Below, piece by piece: positions 25,469-34,196 of a stretch of 64,000 nucleotides of DNA. Positions within the stretch are counted from its first letter, which is position 1. The number at the start of each line of letters is the position of its first letter. The notes below the pieces were generated by a model. That model saw only the letters and a list, made by a program, of their open reading frames with translations. It had not been told where the DNA came from and did not search any database. Source of the stretch: Sphingomicrobium sediminis (GTDB taxonomy: Bacteria; Pseudomonadota; Alphaproteobacteria; Sphingomonadales; Sphingomonadaceae). Both the position numbers and the translations under genes were made by a program. Location of the stretch: positions 1,550,001 through 1,614,000 of the forward strand of contig NZ_JAMSHT010000001.1 in NCBI RefSeq assembly GCF_023805295.1. The letters are read 5' to 3'.

Positions 25469-28024
25469 CTAGCGCGCGCTCTTGAGAACCGCGCGTTCGA
25501 CCAGCTTGTCGTCGAGGACGCGCGCGACCGGAACGTGGCGGCCATTCTCGTCGCGGCGGACCACGACCAGCGCAAACTCCTCGTTGGCACCGAGCGAGGC
25601 CAGGTCGATGGCATCGCGGCGGCGCAGCGTTGCATGCGCTTTCTCGAGACGGGCACTGGGACGATCGCTGCGCACTTCCTCGCCGCGCTTCAAGGCGCGT
25701 TCGGCAGCGACGAGGCCCTTGAGACCGCCATCGGCATCGGCGACGAAGTCTTCGAACTCGCCCTGCTCGACATTGTTGCGATGGCCGTAGCTCAGCGCGG
25801 CAGCAAACTCGGTGAGGCGGGTCTTGTCATAATCGGCACCGAAGACGAGCTTGACGATCGGCGTCATCGGCGCACGCGCCTGGACGGTCAGATCGGCAGC
25901 TTCGAGCAAGGCGGCATAAGCGGCCTCGTCCTGAGCGGCAACGATGCTGAAATCGAAGGCTTGGCCCAGCGCCTTGTAGAGCGCGGCGCGGCTGCGCCCG
26001 TCGGCATCCTTCGATGCGGCAGCAGCATCGCGCGCAGCGGCCAGGAACGTCTCGAGCGCACTGGCTTCGACGGGCTGCTCTTTCTCGGCTTGCTCGTCGG
26101 TGTCGGCCGCCGCGACGACGACCTCTTCCTCGACGGGCGTTTCCTCGATCGCCTCTTCCGGCGTTTCGGCCTGCTCTTCGGCAGCAACCTCTTCTTCGAC
26201 CGGAGCGAACTCGACAACCTCGTCGGTCACCTCTTCATCTTCGGCCACGGGCTCGGGGGCGAACGCGGCTTCCGGCTCGGTCGGTGCGACGACCTCTTCT
26301 TCGACGGGAGTCTCGACAGGCGTTTCTTCGACAAAAGGTTCGGGCGTCGGCTCGGGCGTAGCGAAGCTAGCAACCGGGGCGACCGGCGCGACGATGCTGA
26401 CAGGAATGTCCGGAATGTCGGCAACGTGTTCTTCGACCGGCTCCTCGGGCTGCTCTTCCGCAACCGGCGCGGGCTCGGGCTCATACGCTTCGACGTCTTC
26501 GGCCACGACATTGTCGAGATCGAGCGGCTCTTCCGCCTGCGCTTCTTCAACGACAGGCTCGGTCTCTTCGACCACGGGTTCGACCGTTTCGGGCTGCGCT
26601 GCAGCAATCTCGGCTTCGGCAGCGGCTTCGAGCTCGCGAATGACGCGATCTTCGGCCTCGGCTTCGGCCTTGGCTTCCTCGACCTCGTCGGGTGCCGCGA
26701 ACGACACCGTGCCATCGAAGCTCGGGACAGATGAGGCCGGCGCCTCGTCCGCGACGACCGGGGTCTCTTCAACTTGGTCGACAATCTCGTCGACGACCGG
26801 TTCGCTGACCTCTTCCGCTACTTCCTCGACGAAGGGCTCCTCGGCGTTGAACTCTTCTTCCGCGACCGGCTCGTCAGCAACGATCTCGTATTCGACGGGC
26901 ACCTCAGCGACAAACTCATCCTCGGTCGGCGCTGCGACAAATTCTTCCGCCGTGTCCGTCACGTCCTCGGCTTCGTCGTGCGCGTCGCCATTCTCGTCGA
27001 CTTCGATGCCGGCGAGCGGATTGTGGCCCATCATCTTGCTGAAGGTGCCGGTGAGCTTGGCGAACGGACCGCTCGGCTTGCTCTCGACGACCTCTTCTCC
27101 CTCATCCTCGTCGGTGAGGAATTCTGGCAGGTCGACCGAAGCAAGTTCACCATAGGCTGCACTCGATGCGCTGGTCACATCTTCCTGCTCGGGCTCGGCG
27201 GCAGCAACCGCTTCGACATCGGGTTCTTCCGGCAGGTCGACCGTCGGCGTTTCATCGACAATCTCGACTTCCTCGTGGACCTCGCCAGTCTCTTCAACCT
27301 CTACCGCGTCCTCGACCGGCGCGGTTTCTTCTTCCACCGCCTCGGTCTGTTCCTCTTCATCCTCGGCATAAGGATCGACCGGAACGACGACCTCGGCCTC
27401 GCGGGCCATCGGTCCGTCCTCGAAGCTGTCGAGCACCGGCTCGGGCGCTGCGTCGGGGAGCGCTGCGGGGGCGTCGAGATCTTCGTAAGCACTCTCGTCG
27501 ACCGGCGGGTTTTCGGCGGCCTCTTCGGCAGCCTGCTGTTCGGCGGTTTTCCAGTTGAGCACGCAATAAACAAAATCGATGGCACGGCCGTCCGAGCTGA
27601 AGGGCATCAGGATGCCGCGATAGCGGATCGGCTGGTCTGCTTCACTGTCGGGCGATTCGAAACCGACGGGCGCACGCGATTCGATGAGGCGCGGATAATG
27701 CTGGGCAAGCACGGCCAGGAGCGAGTCGCCCGGAATGTCGGACAGGCGCTCGACTTCTTCGCCAATCGCGCAATGCTGGCGAATGGCGTTGCCGATATAG
27801 GGGATCGAGGGATCATCGGCGCCGAGCGAAAAGTCGATCAGCACGCTGTAGAGCGCGAAGCTCTGCAATTCAGACGGCTTCAGATCTTCGATCGAGGGAA
27901 AGTCACGTCCGTCGAGCAGCGAATACCAGTAATTATAGGCGCGCACCTGCATGCGGCGGTCGGTAACCGCGTCTCCCGCAGGCTTGCTGGTGGTCGTGTC
28001 GAACTGGCTCTGATCGGCATGCAT
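25469..28024 (-). CDS. PAS_5-type protein with a very long acidic, disordered middle
   Basis: Protein of 851 aa in three parts. Residues ~20-165 look like the alphaproteobacterial PAS_5 domain (RAYNYWYSLLDGRDFPSIEDLKPSEL, then LIDFSLGADDP and RYRGILMPFSSDG). Residues ~165-650 are dominated by Glu, Val, Pro and Ala with repeats such as PVEEE, VEETPV and EEVAEE, and are predicted disordered. One less acidic island (GPFAKLTGTFSKMMGHNPL) lies inside it. The last ~200 residues are a folded, mostly helical domain ending in a basic tail. ATG 28024 has GGGG 10-13 nt upstream; ATG or GTG codons further up (to 28051) are possible. Function unknown; a scaffold or signalling role is speculative. Confidence 0.78.
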   Translation of the reverse strand: MHADQSQFDTTTSKPAGDAVTDRRMQVRAYNYWYSLLDGRDFPSIEDLKPSELQSFALYSVLIDFSLGADDPSIPYIGNAIRQHCAIGEEVERLSDIPGDSLLAVLAQHYPRLIESRAPVGFESPDSEADQPIRYRGILMPFSSDGRAIDFVYCVLNWKTAEQQAAEEAAENPPVDESAYEDLDAPAALPDAAPEPVLDSFEDGPMAREAEVVVPVDPYAEDEEEQTEAVEEETAPVEDAVEVEETGEVHEEVEIVDETPTVDLPEEPDVEAVAAAEPEQEDVTSASSAAYGELASVDLPEFLTDEDEGEEVVESKPSGPFAKLTGTFSKMMGHNPLAGIEVDENGDAHDEAEDVTDTAEEFVAAPTEDEFVAEVPVEYEIVADEPVAEEEFNAEEPFVEEVAEEVSEPVVDEIVDQVEETPVVADEAPASSVPSFDGTVSFAAPDEVEEAKAEAEAEDRVIRELEAAAEAEIAAAQPETVEPVVEETEPVVEEAQAEEPLDLDNVVAEDVEAYEPEPAPVAEEQPEEPVEEHVADIPDIPVSIVAPVAPVASFATPEPTPEPFVEETPVETPVEEEVVAPTEPEAAFAPEPVAEDEEVTDEVVEFAPVEEEVAAEEQAETPEEAIEETPVEEEVVVAAADTDEQAEKEQPVEASALETFLAAARDAAAASKDADGRSRAALYKALGQAFDFSIVAAQDEAAYAALLEAADLTVQARAPMTPIVKLVFGADYDKTRLTEFAAALSYGHRNNVEQGEFEDFVADADGGLKGLVAAERALKRGEEVRSDRPSARLEKAHATLRRRDAIDLASLGANEEFALVVVRRDENGRHVPVARVLDDKLVERAVLKSAR

Positions 28025-28138
28025 TTTGTCGTTTCCCCGCCCTGATGGCAATTCGCAGGAAACGCTATGCGCGCAGCCGATAAGAAAGCGTTAAAAAGCC
28101 GGCAACCTTCTTCGGCGCTCCCAAGGCGCGCTTAAGTC

Positions 28139-28167
28139 TTGATAGCGGGCACGTAGGTTGGTAGAGG
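28139..28167 (+). promoter_or_regulatory. Candidate sigma-70-type promoter for tRNA-Thr(CGT)
   Basis: TTGATA (28139-28144), a 17-nt spacer, then TAGAGG (28162-28167), about 45 nt before the tRNA. The spacing is ideal and the -35 good; the -10 is weak. The same architecture appears before the other two tRNA genes. Confidence 0.4.
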
Positions 28168-28182
28168 CGCGCATCCACCAGT

Positions 28183-28203
28183 CGGCGGAAGTTGATTCCG
28201 CCG
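28183..28203 (+). other. Hairpin just upstream of tRNA-Thr(CGT)
   Basis: CGGCGGAA (28183-28190) and TTCCGCCG (28196-28203) form an 8-bp perfect stem with a 5-nt loop, ending 9 nt before the mature tRNA 5' end. It would be part of the tRNA leader if the promoter above is right, perhaps a processing element. Confidence 0.45.
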
Positions 28204-28212
28204 GACCCAAGG

Positions 28213-28288
28213 GCCGCTTTAGCTCAGCTGGTAGAGCACATCATTCGTAATGATGGGGTCACAGGTTCGAGTCCTGTAAGCGGCACCA
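28213..28288 (+). tRNA. tRNA-Thr (anticodon CGT)
   Basis: A 76-nt cloverleaf. Acceptor GCCGCTT pairs with AAGCGGC, and the D-stem is GCTC/GAGC. Anticodon stem CATCA/TGATG holds loop TTCGTAA (anticodon CGT, reading ACG), and the T-arm is ACAGG-TTCGAGT-CCTGT. The 3' ACCA is encoded. It reads Thr ACG, a frequent codon in this GC-rich genome. Confidence 0.97.
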
Positions 28289-28358
28289 TTTTCCACCGAA
28301 TCTCGACGAAAGCTGCTGCTTTTCCTAGGTTGTGCCCGCAACAGCAGGGAGACGGCCG

Positions 28359-29135
28359 ATGATGCGTGCGTATCGTAACCATTCGATGGCATTGGGATGG
28401 ACCTCGGTCCTCCTGGCGTCAGCTTCGCTGGCAGGATGCGCCAGTGCAAATGCCGTCAAGGCCGACGTGCCGCCCGAAATCGACCTTACAGGTGTCGACT
28501 GCAAGGCCGATCATGACGGCAGCTTCTATGTCTGGCAGCGACCGCAAAATGCCCAGCCAGGCGACACCATTCCGATTACCGCAACGGCCTTCATTCCCTA
28601 TGCCCCGCGCCAACTGGATCCCCGTTGCGTCGCGTCGGTAACGACGAACGCGCCCGACATCGTATCGGTCGTGCGCGACGATGAGGGCGTGCAGCGCCTG
28701 ACCCTTGCTGAGAACGCACCGGTGGACTTTGTCATCGACGTTACCGCAACGCTCCACCATGGAACGACTGCGGCGGGCCAGATCTATGTCTACGACCGGT
28801 CAATGAAACCGCTGGTCGGCACGTGGAAACAGGAAGGCGGGAACTGCAATCCCGATGACCGCATCTTGGAAGCGAAGTTCGAGCCTGACGGCCGCATCGA
28901 GATCACCTGGAGGCCCTTCGAGACCTATGTCGACTATTGGGGCACGTACGAGCTCAATGCCGATGCCGGCACGATCTCGATCGAGGCGACAGGGGGCAAC
29001 TATATCCCCGATGATATTGTCGCCGGCAAGATCACGATCGACGGCGACAGTTTCATCCTCGACGGCGCAAGCTTCGGAACATCCGAGCGCGGCGGCGGCG
29101 TCTGTTCGGCGGCATTCACCCGCATCAGCGACTAG
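28359..29135 (+). CDS. Putative lipoprotein of unknown function
   Basis: Protein of 258 aa. The N-terminus has a signal peptide and lipobox (SLAGC, Cys near residue 27), so it is probably a lipoprotein. The mature part has an Ig-like beta region (about 45-150) followed by a lipocalin-like or META-like segment starting at LVGTWKQEGGNC. That segment includes a repeated Gly-Asp-Ser-Phe beta pattern and conserved Cys residues. AGGGAGA upstream favours ATG 28359 over the GTG at 28332. No family recognised. It converges on the TonB receptor gene across a terminator hairpin. Confidence 0.72.
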   Translation: MMRAYRNHSMALGWTSVLLASASLAGCASANAVKADVPPEIDLTGVDCKADHDGSFYVWQRPQNAQPGDTIPITATAFIPYAPRQLDPRCVASVTTNAPDIVSVVRDDEGVQRLTLAENAPVDFVIDVTATLHHGTTAAGQIYVYDRSMKPLVGTWKQEGGNCNPDDRILEAKFEPDGRIEITWRPFETYVDYWGTYELNADAGTISIEATGGNYIPDDIVAGKITIDGDSFILDGASFGTSERGGGVCSAAFTRISD

Positions 29136-29155
29136 CCTGCTTCCCTGCAGATAGG

Positions 29156-29185
29156 AAAAGGGCCCCGGCATTGCTGCCGGAGCCC
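29156..29185 (-). terminator. Rho-independent terminator of the TonB receptor gene
   Basis: Read on the minus strand, GGGCTCCGGCA (29185-29175), loop GCAA, TGCCGGGGCCC (29170-29160), then TTTT (29159-29156). The 11-bp stem has one mismatch. It lies 44 nt past the receptor stop and also between two convergent genes, so it could work in both directions. Confidence 0.8.
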
Positions 29186-29228
29186 TCGTCCCCCGCCCCC
29201 GATAAGGGAGCAATATGTTGGCGTTCGA

Positions 29229-32200
29229 CTAGAAGTCGAAGCGCAGGATCGCCGAGAAGCGACGGTCGGTACGGAAGGCCGAACGGCGCGACCGGGTGCC
29301 GTCGAAGTCGAGGACGTAGCTCGTCTCGATGACCTCGTCGAGCAGGTTCACGCCCTGCACGCCGAGCTTCACATTGTCGGTGATCGAGTAGAAGATCGAC
29401 GCGTCGAGCTGGCCCGTGGCTTCGCCATAGATGGGCGAGAACGGGAAGATCACGTCGCGCGGGGTCTGCAGGAACTCGGAGCGCCAGTTATAGGCGGCAC
29501 GAGCCGACAGCGGACCCTTTTCGTAGAACAGCACGGCGTTGACCGTATGCTCCGACACGCCCGGCAGCGGCAGGTTCGGGAAGACATCCCCGTCGCTACC
29601 AAAGTCGTTCGCATCGACATAGGTGTAGGTCAGCTGCGTCCCGAAACCGGAAAGGATGCCGGGCAGGAACTGGAACAGGTCCTGATAGGCGACTTCAACG
29701 CCCTGTAGACCTGCATCGCCCTGGTTGATCGTGCCGAACACGAGAACGTCGAGATCCTGAACCGAACCGATGTCGAATTGACGCGGCGCCGGGCCAAAGG
29801 TCAGCAGGTTAGAGAAGTCCTTCTTGAACGCCGACACGGTCAGCGAGCCGACATCGTCCCAATAATATTCGAACGAAAGGTCGTAATTCCACGATTCGAT
29901 CGGACGAATGAGACGGTTACCCGTGGTGATCGCGAAGAGCGCACCGTCATTGAGCGTGCCTTCCTGCACCAGCGTGCGGGTATTGTCGGCGACGAAGCCA
30001 CCGGTCCGGTAGGCGGCGAGGTCGGGGCGCGAAATACCCTTCGAGACCGCACCACGGATCAGCATGCCGTTACCGAAGTCGAGCTTCGCGTTGAAGCTCG
30101 GCAGCCAGTTGTCATAGACCACGTCGGTGCTGTCATCGACGATCTCGCCAGTCAGCGAGTTCACGAATTCCTGCAGACGCGCCGAAGACAATTCGCAATA
30201 GCCCGGACCGGTCTGACCGGTGGCGATGTTGGCGCAACGGTTAAGCGCGTCGGAAACCTCCGCGACCCCGTCACCATCACCACCGCGACCGCCTTCGATC
30301 TCGGCATCGATATATTCGGGGCCGATCAGCTGGAGTTCGCCGCGCGACTGCACAGTCGTTTCGACCCAGCGCACGCCGGCATTGGCTTCAAGCACGATGC
30401 CACTGTCGAACTCATGCTCGAAGTCGAGGCGACCATAGGCAGCCAGCGTGCTTTCGCCGACCTTCGAGATTTCACCATCGAGGAAGGTGCCATCGACAAG
30501 GCCTGCACGGCTGTAGATGAGCGGACGGCCTTCCGGCGAACGGGTGAAGTCCTTGATTGCCTGGAGGTCGGCCTCGATGTCGCCATTGACGTAGGGCGTC
30601 ACGAGGTCGGCACCGCCATAATAATAGGCTGCGCCAACCGGAGCCGGCACTTCACCGTTCTGGAAGTTCTCACCGAACGGATCGTAGAGATTCGCCTGGT
30701 CGGGGAAATCGACGACATAGGCGCCGCCACCTGCGCCGAAGAAGCGACCCGGCTCGAGGCTGCCCCAGCTCCAGTCGCCCTGGCGGGTGGTCCAGGTGGA
30801 ACCCAGGTTCGACCAGTTGGAGAAGTTGGCGCTACGCGTCGTGCGATCGCGCTCGGCCCAACGGGCGCCGAAGCGGGCCTGCTTGAGCGGACCCAGGTCG
30901 ACATCGTATTCGAAATCGGCGCGGGTCGAGTAGAGTTCGCCTTCGTTGCGCACCTGGTTGTCGAGATGGAACCAGTAGAACACGCCTTCGGGGTCCGAAA
31001 CGTTCTGGTTCGCACCCGAGCTACCCGGCTGCAGGAACTGCACGATCGGCGTATCGCCACGATTGTCGTAGAAGATATCCGCGAATGTGCGGTTGGCGAG
31101 GATGATGCCCTCTTCGGTACGATCCGAATTGATGTACTGCCACTCGAAGTTACCGCGCAGACGGTCGGTCAGCGAGAAATCGAGGTCGACCGAGAAATCC
31201 TCGGTCATTGCGTCGTCCTGACGCTGGAAGCGAAGCAGTTCCGTCGGGATACCCGGCGTGAGCACGCCCGGATTGTTCACATCGTCGGCGGTGAGCTGCG
31301 TCAGCGTCGCGGACACGACTTCGTTGCCGATGATGACCGGATTGGTGCCGTCCACGATGGTCGGGAAGTTGATGGCCTCGTTGACCTGGGCAAGGACAGC
31401 GAATTCGCTGAGGTTCGCCTCGGTCTCGGCGCGAAGATATTCGACAGTCGCAACGAGATTGCCGTTGGGGCTCTCCCACTGGCCGACCGCCGAATAGGCG
31501 CGGCGATCGCGTTCGAACTGCGTGGTGCGAACACCAGCGCCCTTGGGCGTGATCAGCGTCCCCGCGGGCGGGAAGCTGGCGTCATCGAAGCTGGCATTGT
31601 CGGGGTCATAACCCGCCGACGTCACCGGTGCGACGCGGAAGCAGGGACCGTCAAGCGTATCGTCGCGATAGCAAGGGTCGGTAATCTGCGAAGCGTCGGC
31701 GCGCGACTTCAGTTCCGACTGGGCATAACCGACCTGCAGGCCGAAGGTGCCCATGGAATCGCTGTCCCAGGTGTTCGAGGCGAGCACCGAGAAACCGGGC
31801 GACCATTCTTCGGCCAGCGAGCCGTAATTCGCCTCGATCGTGCCGGCGACCTTGAGGCCGGCATTATCGAGGGGCTTGCGGGTGACGAGATTGACGAGAC
31901 CCGAAATGCCGCCTTCGACCATGTCGGCGGTCTGGTTTTTGTAGACTTCGACGCGGCCGAGAAGCTCGGGCGAGACGTCGTTGAAGCTCAGCGCGCGGCC
32001 ACCATTGGCCGAGAAGATGTCGCGGCCGTTCAGTTCCGACCGGACATAGGGGAGGCCGCGGATGATGACGCCCGAACCTTCGACCGAGAAGCGGTCGGGG
32101 TCGTCGCGCTGTTCGAAGCGGCTGATGTTGACGCCGGGGACGCGCTGCAGCGATTCGGCGACCGAGCGGTCGGGAAGCGCGCCGATATCTTCGGCCGAGA

Positions 32201-32453
32201 TGACGTCGACGAAGGTGTCGGCGTCGCGCTTGATGTCCTGCGCGGTGTTGAGGCTCTGGACGAAGCCGGTGATGAGGATCGTATCGTCTTCCTCGGTCAC
32301 CGGGGCATCGGTGCCCTCTTCTTCATCTTCCGGCGGAGTCGTGTCCTGCGCGAAAGCGGGGGTCGCAAGACCCATGCAGATGGCGAGGGTCGATGCCGTA
32401 CCGAGCATCTTCCACGACAGATTCGTTTCAAACTCTTTTGATTCGCGAGCCAA
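29229..32453 (-). CDS. TonB-dependent outer-membrane receptor (carbohydrate-locus type)
   Basis: Receptor of 1074 aa from the TTG used here. A signal peptide (SWKMLGTASTLAICMGLATPAFAQ) is followed by an acidic linker and a TonB-box-like ITGF. The plug domain (about 65-190) contains LPDRSVAESLQRVPGVNI and VIIRGL, and the large beta-barrel ends in phenylalanine. This is the long sphingomonad/Caulobacter type often tied to glycan uptake. I prefer TTG 32453 because GGGGAGGA lies 4-5 nt before it; ATG 32489 has no good ribosome site. Divergent from the halogenase gene, with two LacI-type operators in between. The ligand is presumably an oligosaccharide. Confidence 0.9.
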   Translation of the reverse strand: MARESKEFETNLSWKMLGTASTLAICMGLATPAFAQDTTPPEDEEEGTDAPVTEEDDTILITGFVQSLNTAQDIKRDADTFVDVISAEDIGALPDRSVAESLQRVPGVNISRFEQRDDPDRFSVEGSGVIIRGLPYVRSELNGRDIFSANGGRALSFNDVSPELLGRVEVYKNQTADMVEGGISGLVNLVTRKPLDNAGLKVAGTIEANYGSLAEEWSPGFSVLASNTWDSDSMGTFGLQVGYAQSELKSRADASQITDPCYRDDTLDGPCFRVAPVTSAGYDPDNASFDDASFPPAGTLITPKGAGVRTTQFERDRRAYSAVGQWESPNGNLVATVEYLRAETEANLSEFAVLAQVNEAINFPTIVDGTNPVIIGNEVVSATLTQLTADDVNNPGVLTPGIPTELLRFQRQDDAMTEDFSVDLDFSLTDRLRGNFEWQYINSDRTEEGIILANRTFADIFYDNRGDTPIVQFLQPGSSGANQNVSDPEGVFYWFHLDNQVRNEGELYSTRADFEYDVDLGPLKQARFGARWAERDRTTRSANFSNWSNLGSTWTTRQGDWSWGSLEPGRFFGAGGGAYVVDFPDQANLYDPFGENFQNGEVPAPVGAAYYYGGADLVTPYVNGDIEADLQAIKDFTRSPEGRPLIYSRAGLVDGTFLDGEISKVGESTLAAYGRLDFEHEFDSGIVLEANAGVRWVETTVQSRGELQLIGPEYIDAEIEGGRGGDGDGVAEVSDALNRCANIATGQTGPGYCELSSARLQEFVNSLTGEIVDDSTDVVYDNWLPSFNAKLDFGNGMLIRGAVSKGISRPDLAAYRTGGFVADNTRTLVQEGTLNDGALFAITTGNRLIRPIESWNYDLSFEYYWDDVGSLTVSAFKKDFSNLLTFGPAPRQFDIGSVQDLDVLVFGTINQGDAGLQGVEVAYQDLFQFLPGILSGFGTQLTYTYVDANDFGSDGDVFPNLPLPGVSEHTVNAVLFYEKGPLSARAAYNWRSEFLQTPRDVIFPFSPIYGEATGQLDASIFYSITDNVKLGVQGVNLLDEVIETSYVLDFDGTRSRRSAFRTDRRFSAILRFDF

Positions 32454-32531
32454 AGGTTCCTCCCCTGATGACTTGGCTATGTTGAGCATTGGAGCCTGAC
32501 ACTCCTATACAGGATTAGTTCTACCGCCTGC

Positions 32532-32566
32532 TGTGAACGCTCACAAGAAAAAGATGAGCGTTCACA
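32532..32566. promoter_or_regulatory. Two LacI-type operator palindromes between receptor and halogenase genes
   Basis: Sites TGTGAACGCTCACA (32532-32545) and GATGAGCGTTCACA (32553-32566) have centres exactly 21 bp apart, two helical turns. They match the palindromes before the GH3/lacI and sugar permease genes. They lie in the 215-bp divergent gap, so one regulator could control both directions. Confidence 0.75.
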
Positions 32567-32668
32567 ATTCGCCGGAAACTCGCTAAAAAGCGGGCCTAAG
32601 GGGAGCGTGAGGCCGGACCGACTGTTGCGGTTGAGTGACAGGTAAATTTGGCGAGGATCGAAACGACA

Positions 32669-34168
32669 ATGGGTATCAAGAGAATCGTGATCGTCGGCGG
32701 GGGCACTGCCGGCTGGATGACCGCGGCATCGCTGGCGCAGATGATGAAACTGCATCCGGGGCTCAAGATCACCCTCGTAGAATCCGAAGCGATCGGTACC
32801 GTTGGCGTCGGCGAAGCCACGATCCCGCCCTTCCTCGATTTCAACGAGCGACTCGGCATCGATGAAGCGGACCTGCTCTCCTCGGTCCAGGGCACCTTCA
32901 AGCTCGGCATCCATTTCGTGAACTGGGAGCGGCAGGGCGACAGCTATTTTCACCCGTTCGGCGGCTATGGCTATCCGATCGACGGTGTCGGCTTCCATCA
33001 TGTCTGGATCAAGGCGCGCCGCGATGGCGATCCGCGACCTCTCCACCGCTTCAATGCGGAAACAATGGCGGCGATGCATCGCAAGTTTGCGAAGACCCCG
33101 CCCAACCAGCGCGGTGACCTGCCGCCCATCAACTATGCCTACCATCTCGATGCGACGGCCTATGCCAAATATCTGCGTGCCTATGCCGAAAAGCTCGGCG
33201 TCGTGCGCAAGGAAGGCCGGGTCGTCGACCATGCGCTGCATGGCGAGAGCGGCTTCGTGCGCTCGATCACCATGGATGACGGGACCGAGATCGAGGGCGA
33301 CCTGTTCGTCGATTGTTCGGGCTTCCGCGGGCTACTGATCGAACAGGCGCTGGAAACGGGCTACGAGGATTGGACCCACTGGCTGCCCTGCGACCGCGCC
33401 GTGGCGATCCCCTCGGCGGGCGACAATACGGTCCTGCCCTATACCCGCGCGACCGCACATAGTGCCGGCTGGCAATGGCGCGTCCCGCTGCAGCGGCGAA
33501 ACGGCAACGGCCATGTCTATTGCTCCAGCTTCATGGAGCAAGACGAGGCGACGCGCATCCTGCTAGAAAATATCGACGGCGAAGCGCAGGCCGACCCCAA
33601 TCACCTTCGCTTCGTTACCGGGCGCCGCAAGAAATTCTGGAACAAGAATGTCGTGGCGATCGGCTTGGCCGCAGGCTTCATGGAGCCGCTCGAATCCACC
33701 TCGATCCACCTCATCAATACCGGCATCAACAAGCTCATGACGATCATGTCGATGGACGGCATTACCGAAACGCAGCAGGATACGTTCAACCGGCTCACGG
33801 GCACGGAATATAACCGCATCCGCGACTTCCTGATCCTGCACTATAACGCGACCAAGCGCGACGACAGCGAGTTCTGGAATTACGTCCGCACGATGGATGT
33901 GCCCGACACGCTCACCGAGAAGATCGAGATGTTCAAGGCTACCGGACACATCTTCCGCGAGGAAGACGAGCTATTCGTCGAAACGAGCTGGGTCGCCGTG
34001 ATGATGGGCCAGGGGATCATGCCCGGTGGGCCACATGTCATGACGCCGTCGATGAATCAGGATGGCGTCGCGCGCGAGGTTGGCGAGATCGAGAAATCGA
34101 TCGCCTATCTGGTCAACGAGATGCCGACGCACGACCAGTTCCTCGCAAGCTACTGCCCCGCCCGCTAG
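32669..34168 (+). CDS. Flavin-dependent tryptophan-halogenase family protein
   Basis: Protein of 499 aa in the Trp_halogenase family. The FAD motif GGGTAGW is at 10-16. The lysine equivalent to catalytic K79 of PrnA is K78 (TFKLGIHF). The halogenase-specific WxWxIP motif appears as WQWRVP at 268-273, and the flavin/halide loop with catalytic Glu is in EPLESTS (E342). All key residues are kept, so halogenation is chemically possible, but the gene sits in a sugar-uptake locus and not in a natural-product cluster. It needs a separate flavin reductase, and none is adjacent. ATG 32669 follows GAGG; the upstream TTG adds no domain. It converges on the GH3 gene. Confidence 0.88.
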   Translation: MGIKRIVIVGGGTAGWMTAASLAQMMKLHPGLKITLVESEAIGTVGVGEATIPPFLDFNERLGIDEADLLSSVQGTFKLGIHFVNWERQGDSYFHPFGGYGYPIDGVGFHHVWIKARRDGDPRPLHRFNAETMAAMHRKFAKTPPNQRGDLPPINYAYHLDATAYAKYLRAYAEKLGVVRKEGRVVDHALHGESGFVRSITMDDGTEIEGDLFVDCSGFRGLLIEQALETGYEDWTHWLPCDRAVAIPSAGDNTVLPYTRATAHSAGWQWRVPLQRRNGNGHVYCSSFMEQDEATRILLENIDGEAQADPNHLRFVTGRRKKFWNKNVVAIGLAAGFMEPLESTSIHLINTGINKLMTIMSMDGITETQQDTFNRLTGTEYNRIRDFLILHYNATKRDDSEFWNYVRTMDVPDTLTEKIEMFKATGHIFREEDELFVETSWVAVMMGQGIMPGGPHVMTPSMNQDGVAREVGEIEKSIAYLVNEMPTHDQFLASYCPAR

Positions 34169-34180
34169 GCGGACGGGGCA
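34154..34180. terminator. Hairpin overlapping the halogenase stop codon
   Basis: TGCCCCGCCCGC (34154-34165) pairs with GCGGACGGGGCA (34169-34180), one mismatch, with the TAG stop as the 3-nt loop. It lies between two convergent genes (halogenase and GH3), so it probably acts as a bidirectional terminator. No T-run is present. Confidence 0.55.
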
Positions 34181-34196
34181 GCGCTCTAAAGAAGGA

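Noticed and set aside
25535..28045. Long plus-strand frames (399, 351 and 423 codons) opposite the acidic PAS_5 protein
   Set aside because: The acidic repeats GAG/GAA read in the opposite direction as CTC/TTC and leave few stops, so open frames arise by composition. Low-complexity Ser/Thr or Phe/Arg/Gly sequences result, with no start signals.
29778..32441. 887-codon open frame opposite the TonB receptor gene
   Set aside because: It is the complement of a real gene with clear motifs in GC-rich DNA, carries no domain or ribosome site, and its composition (Arg/Ala/Asp-rich) is typical of antisense frames.
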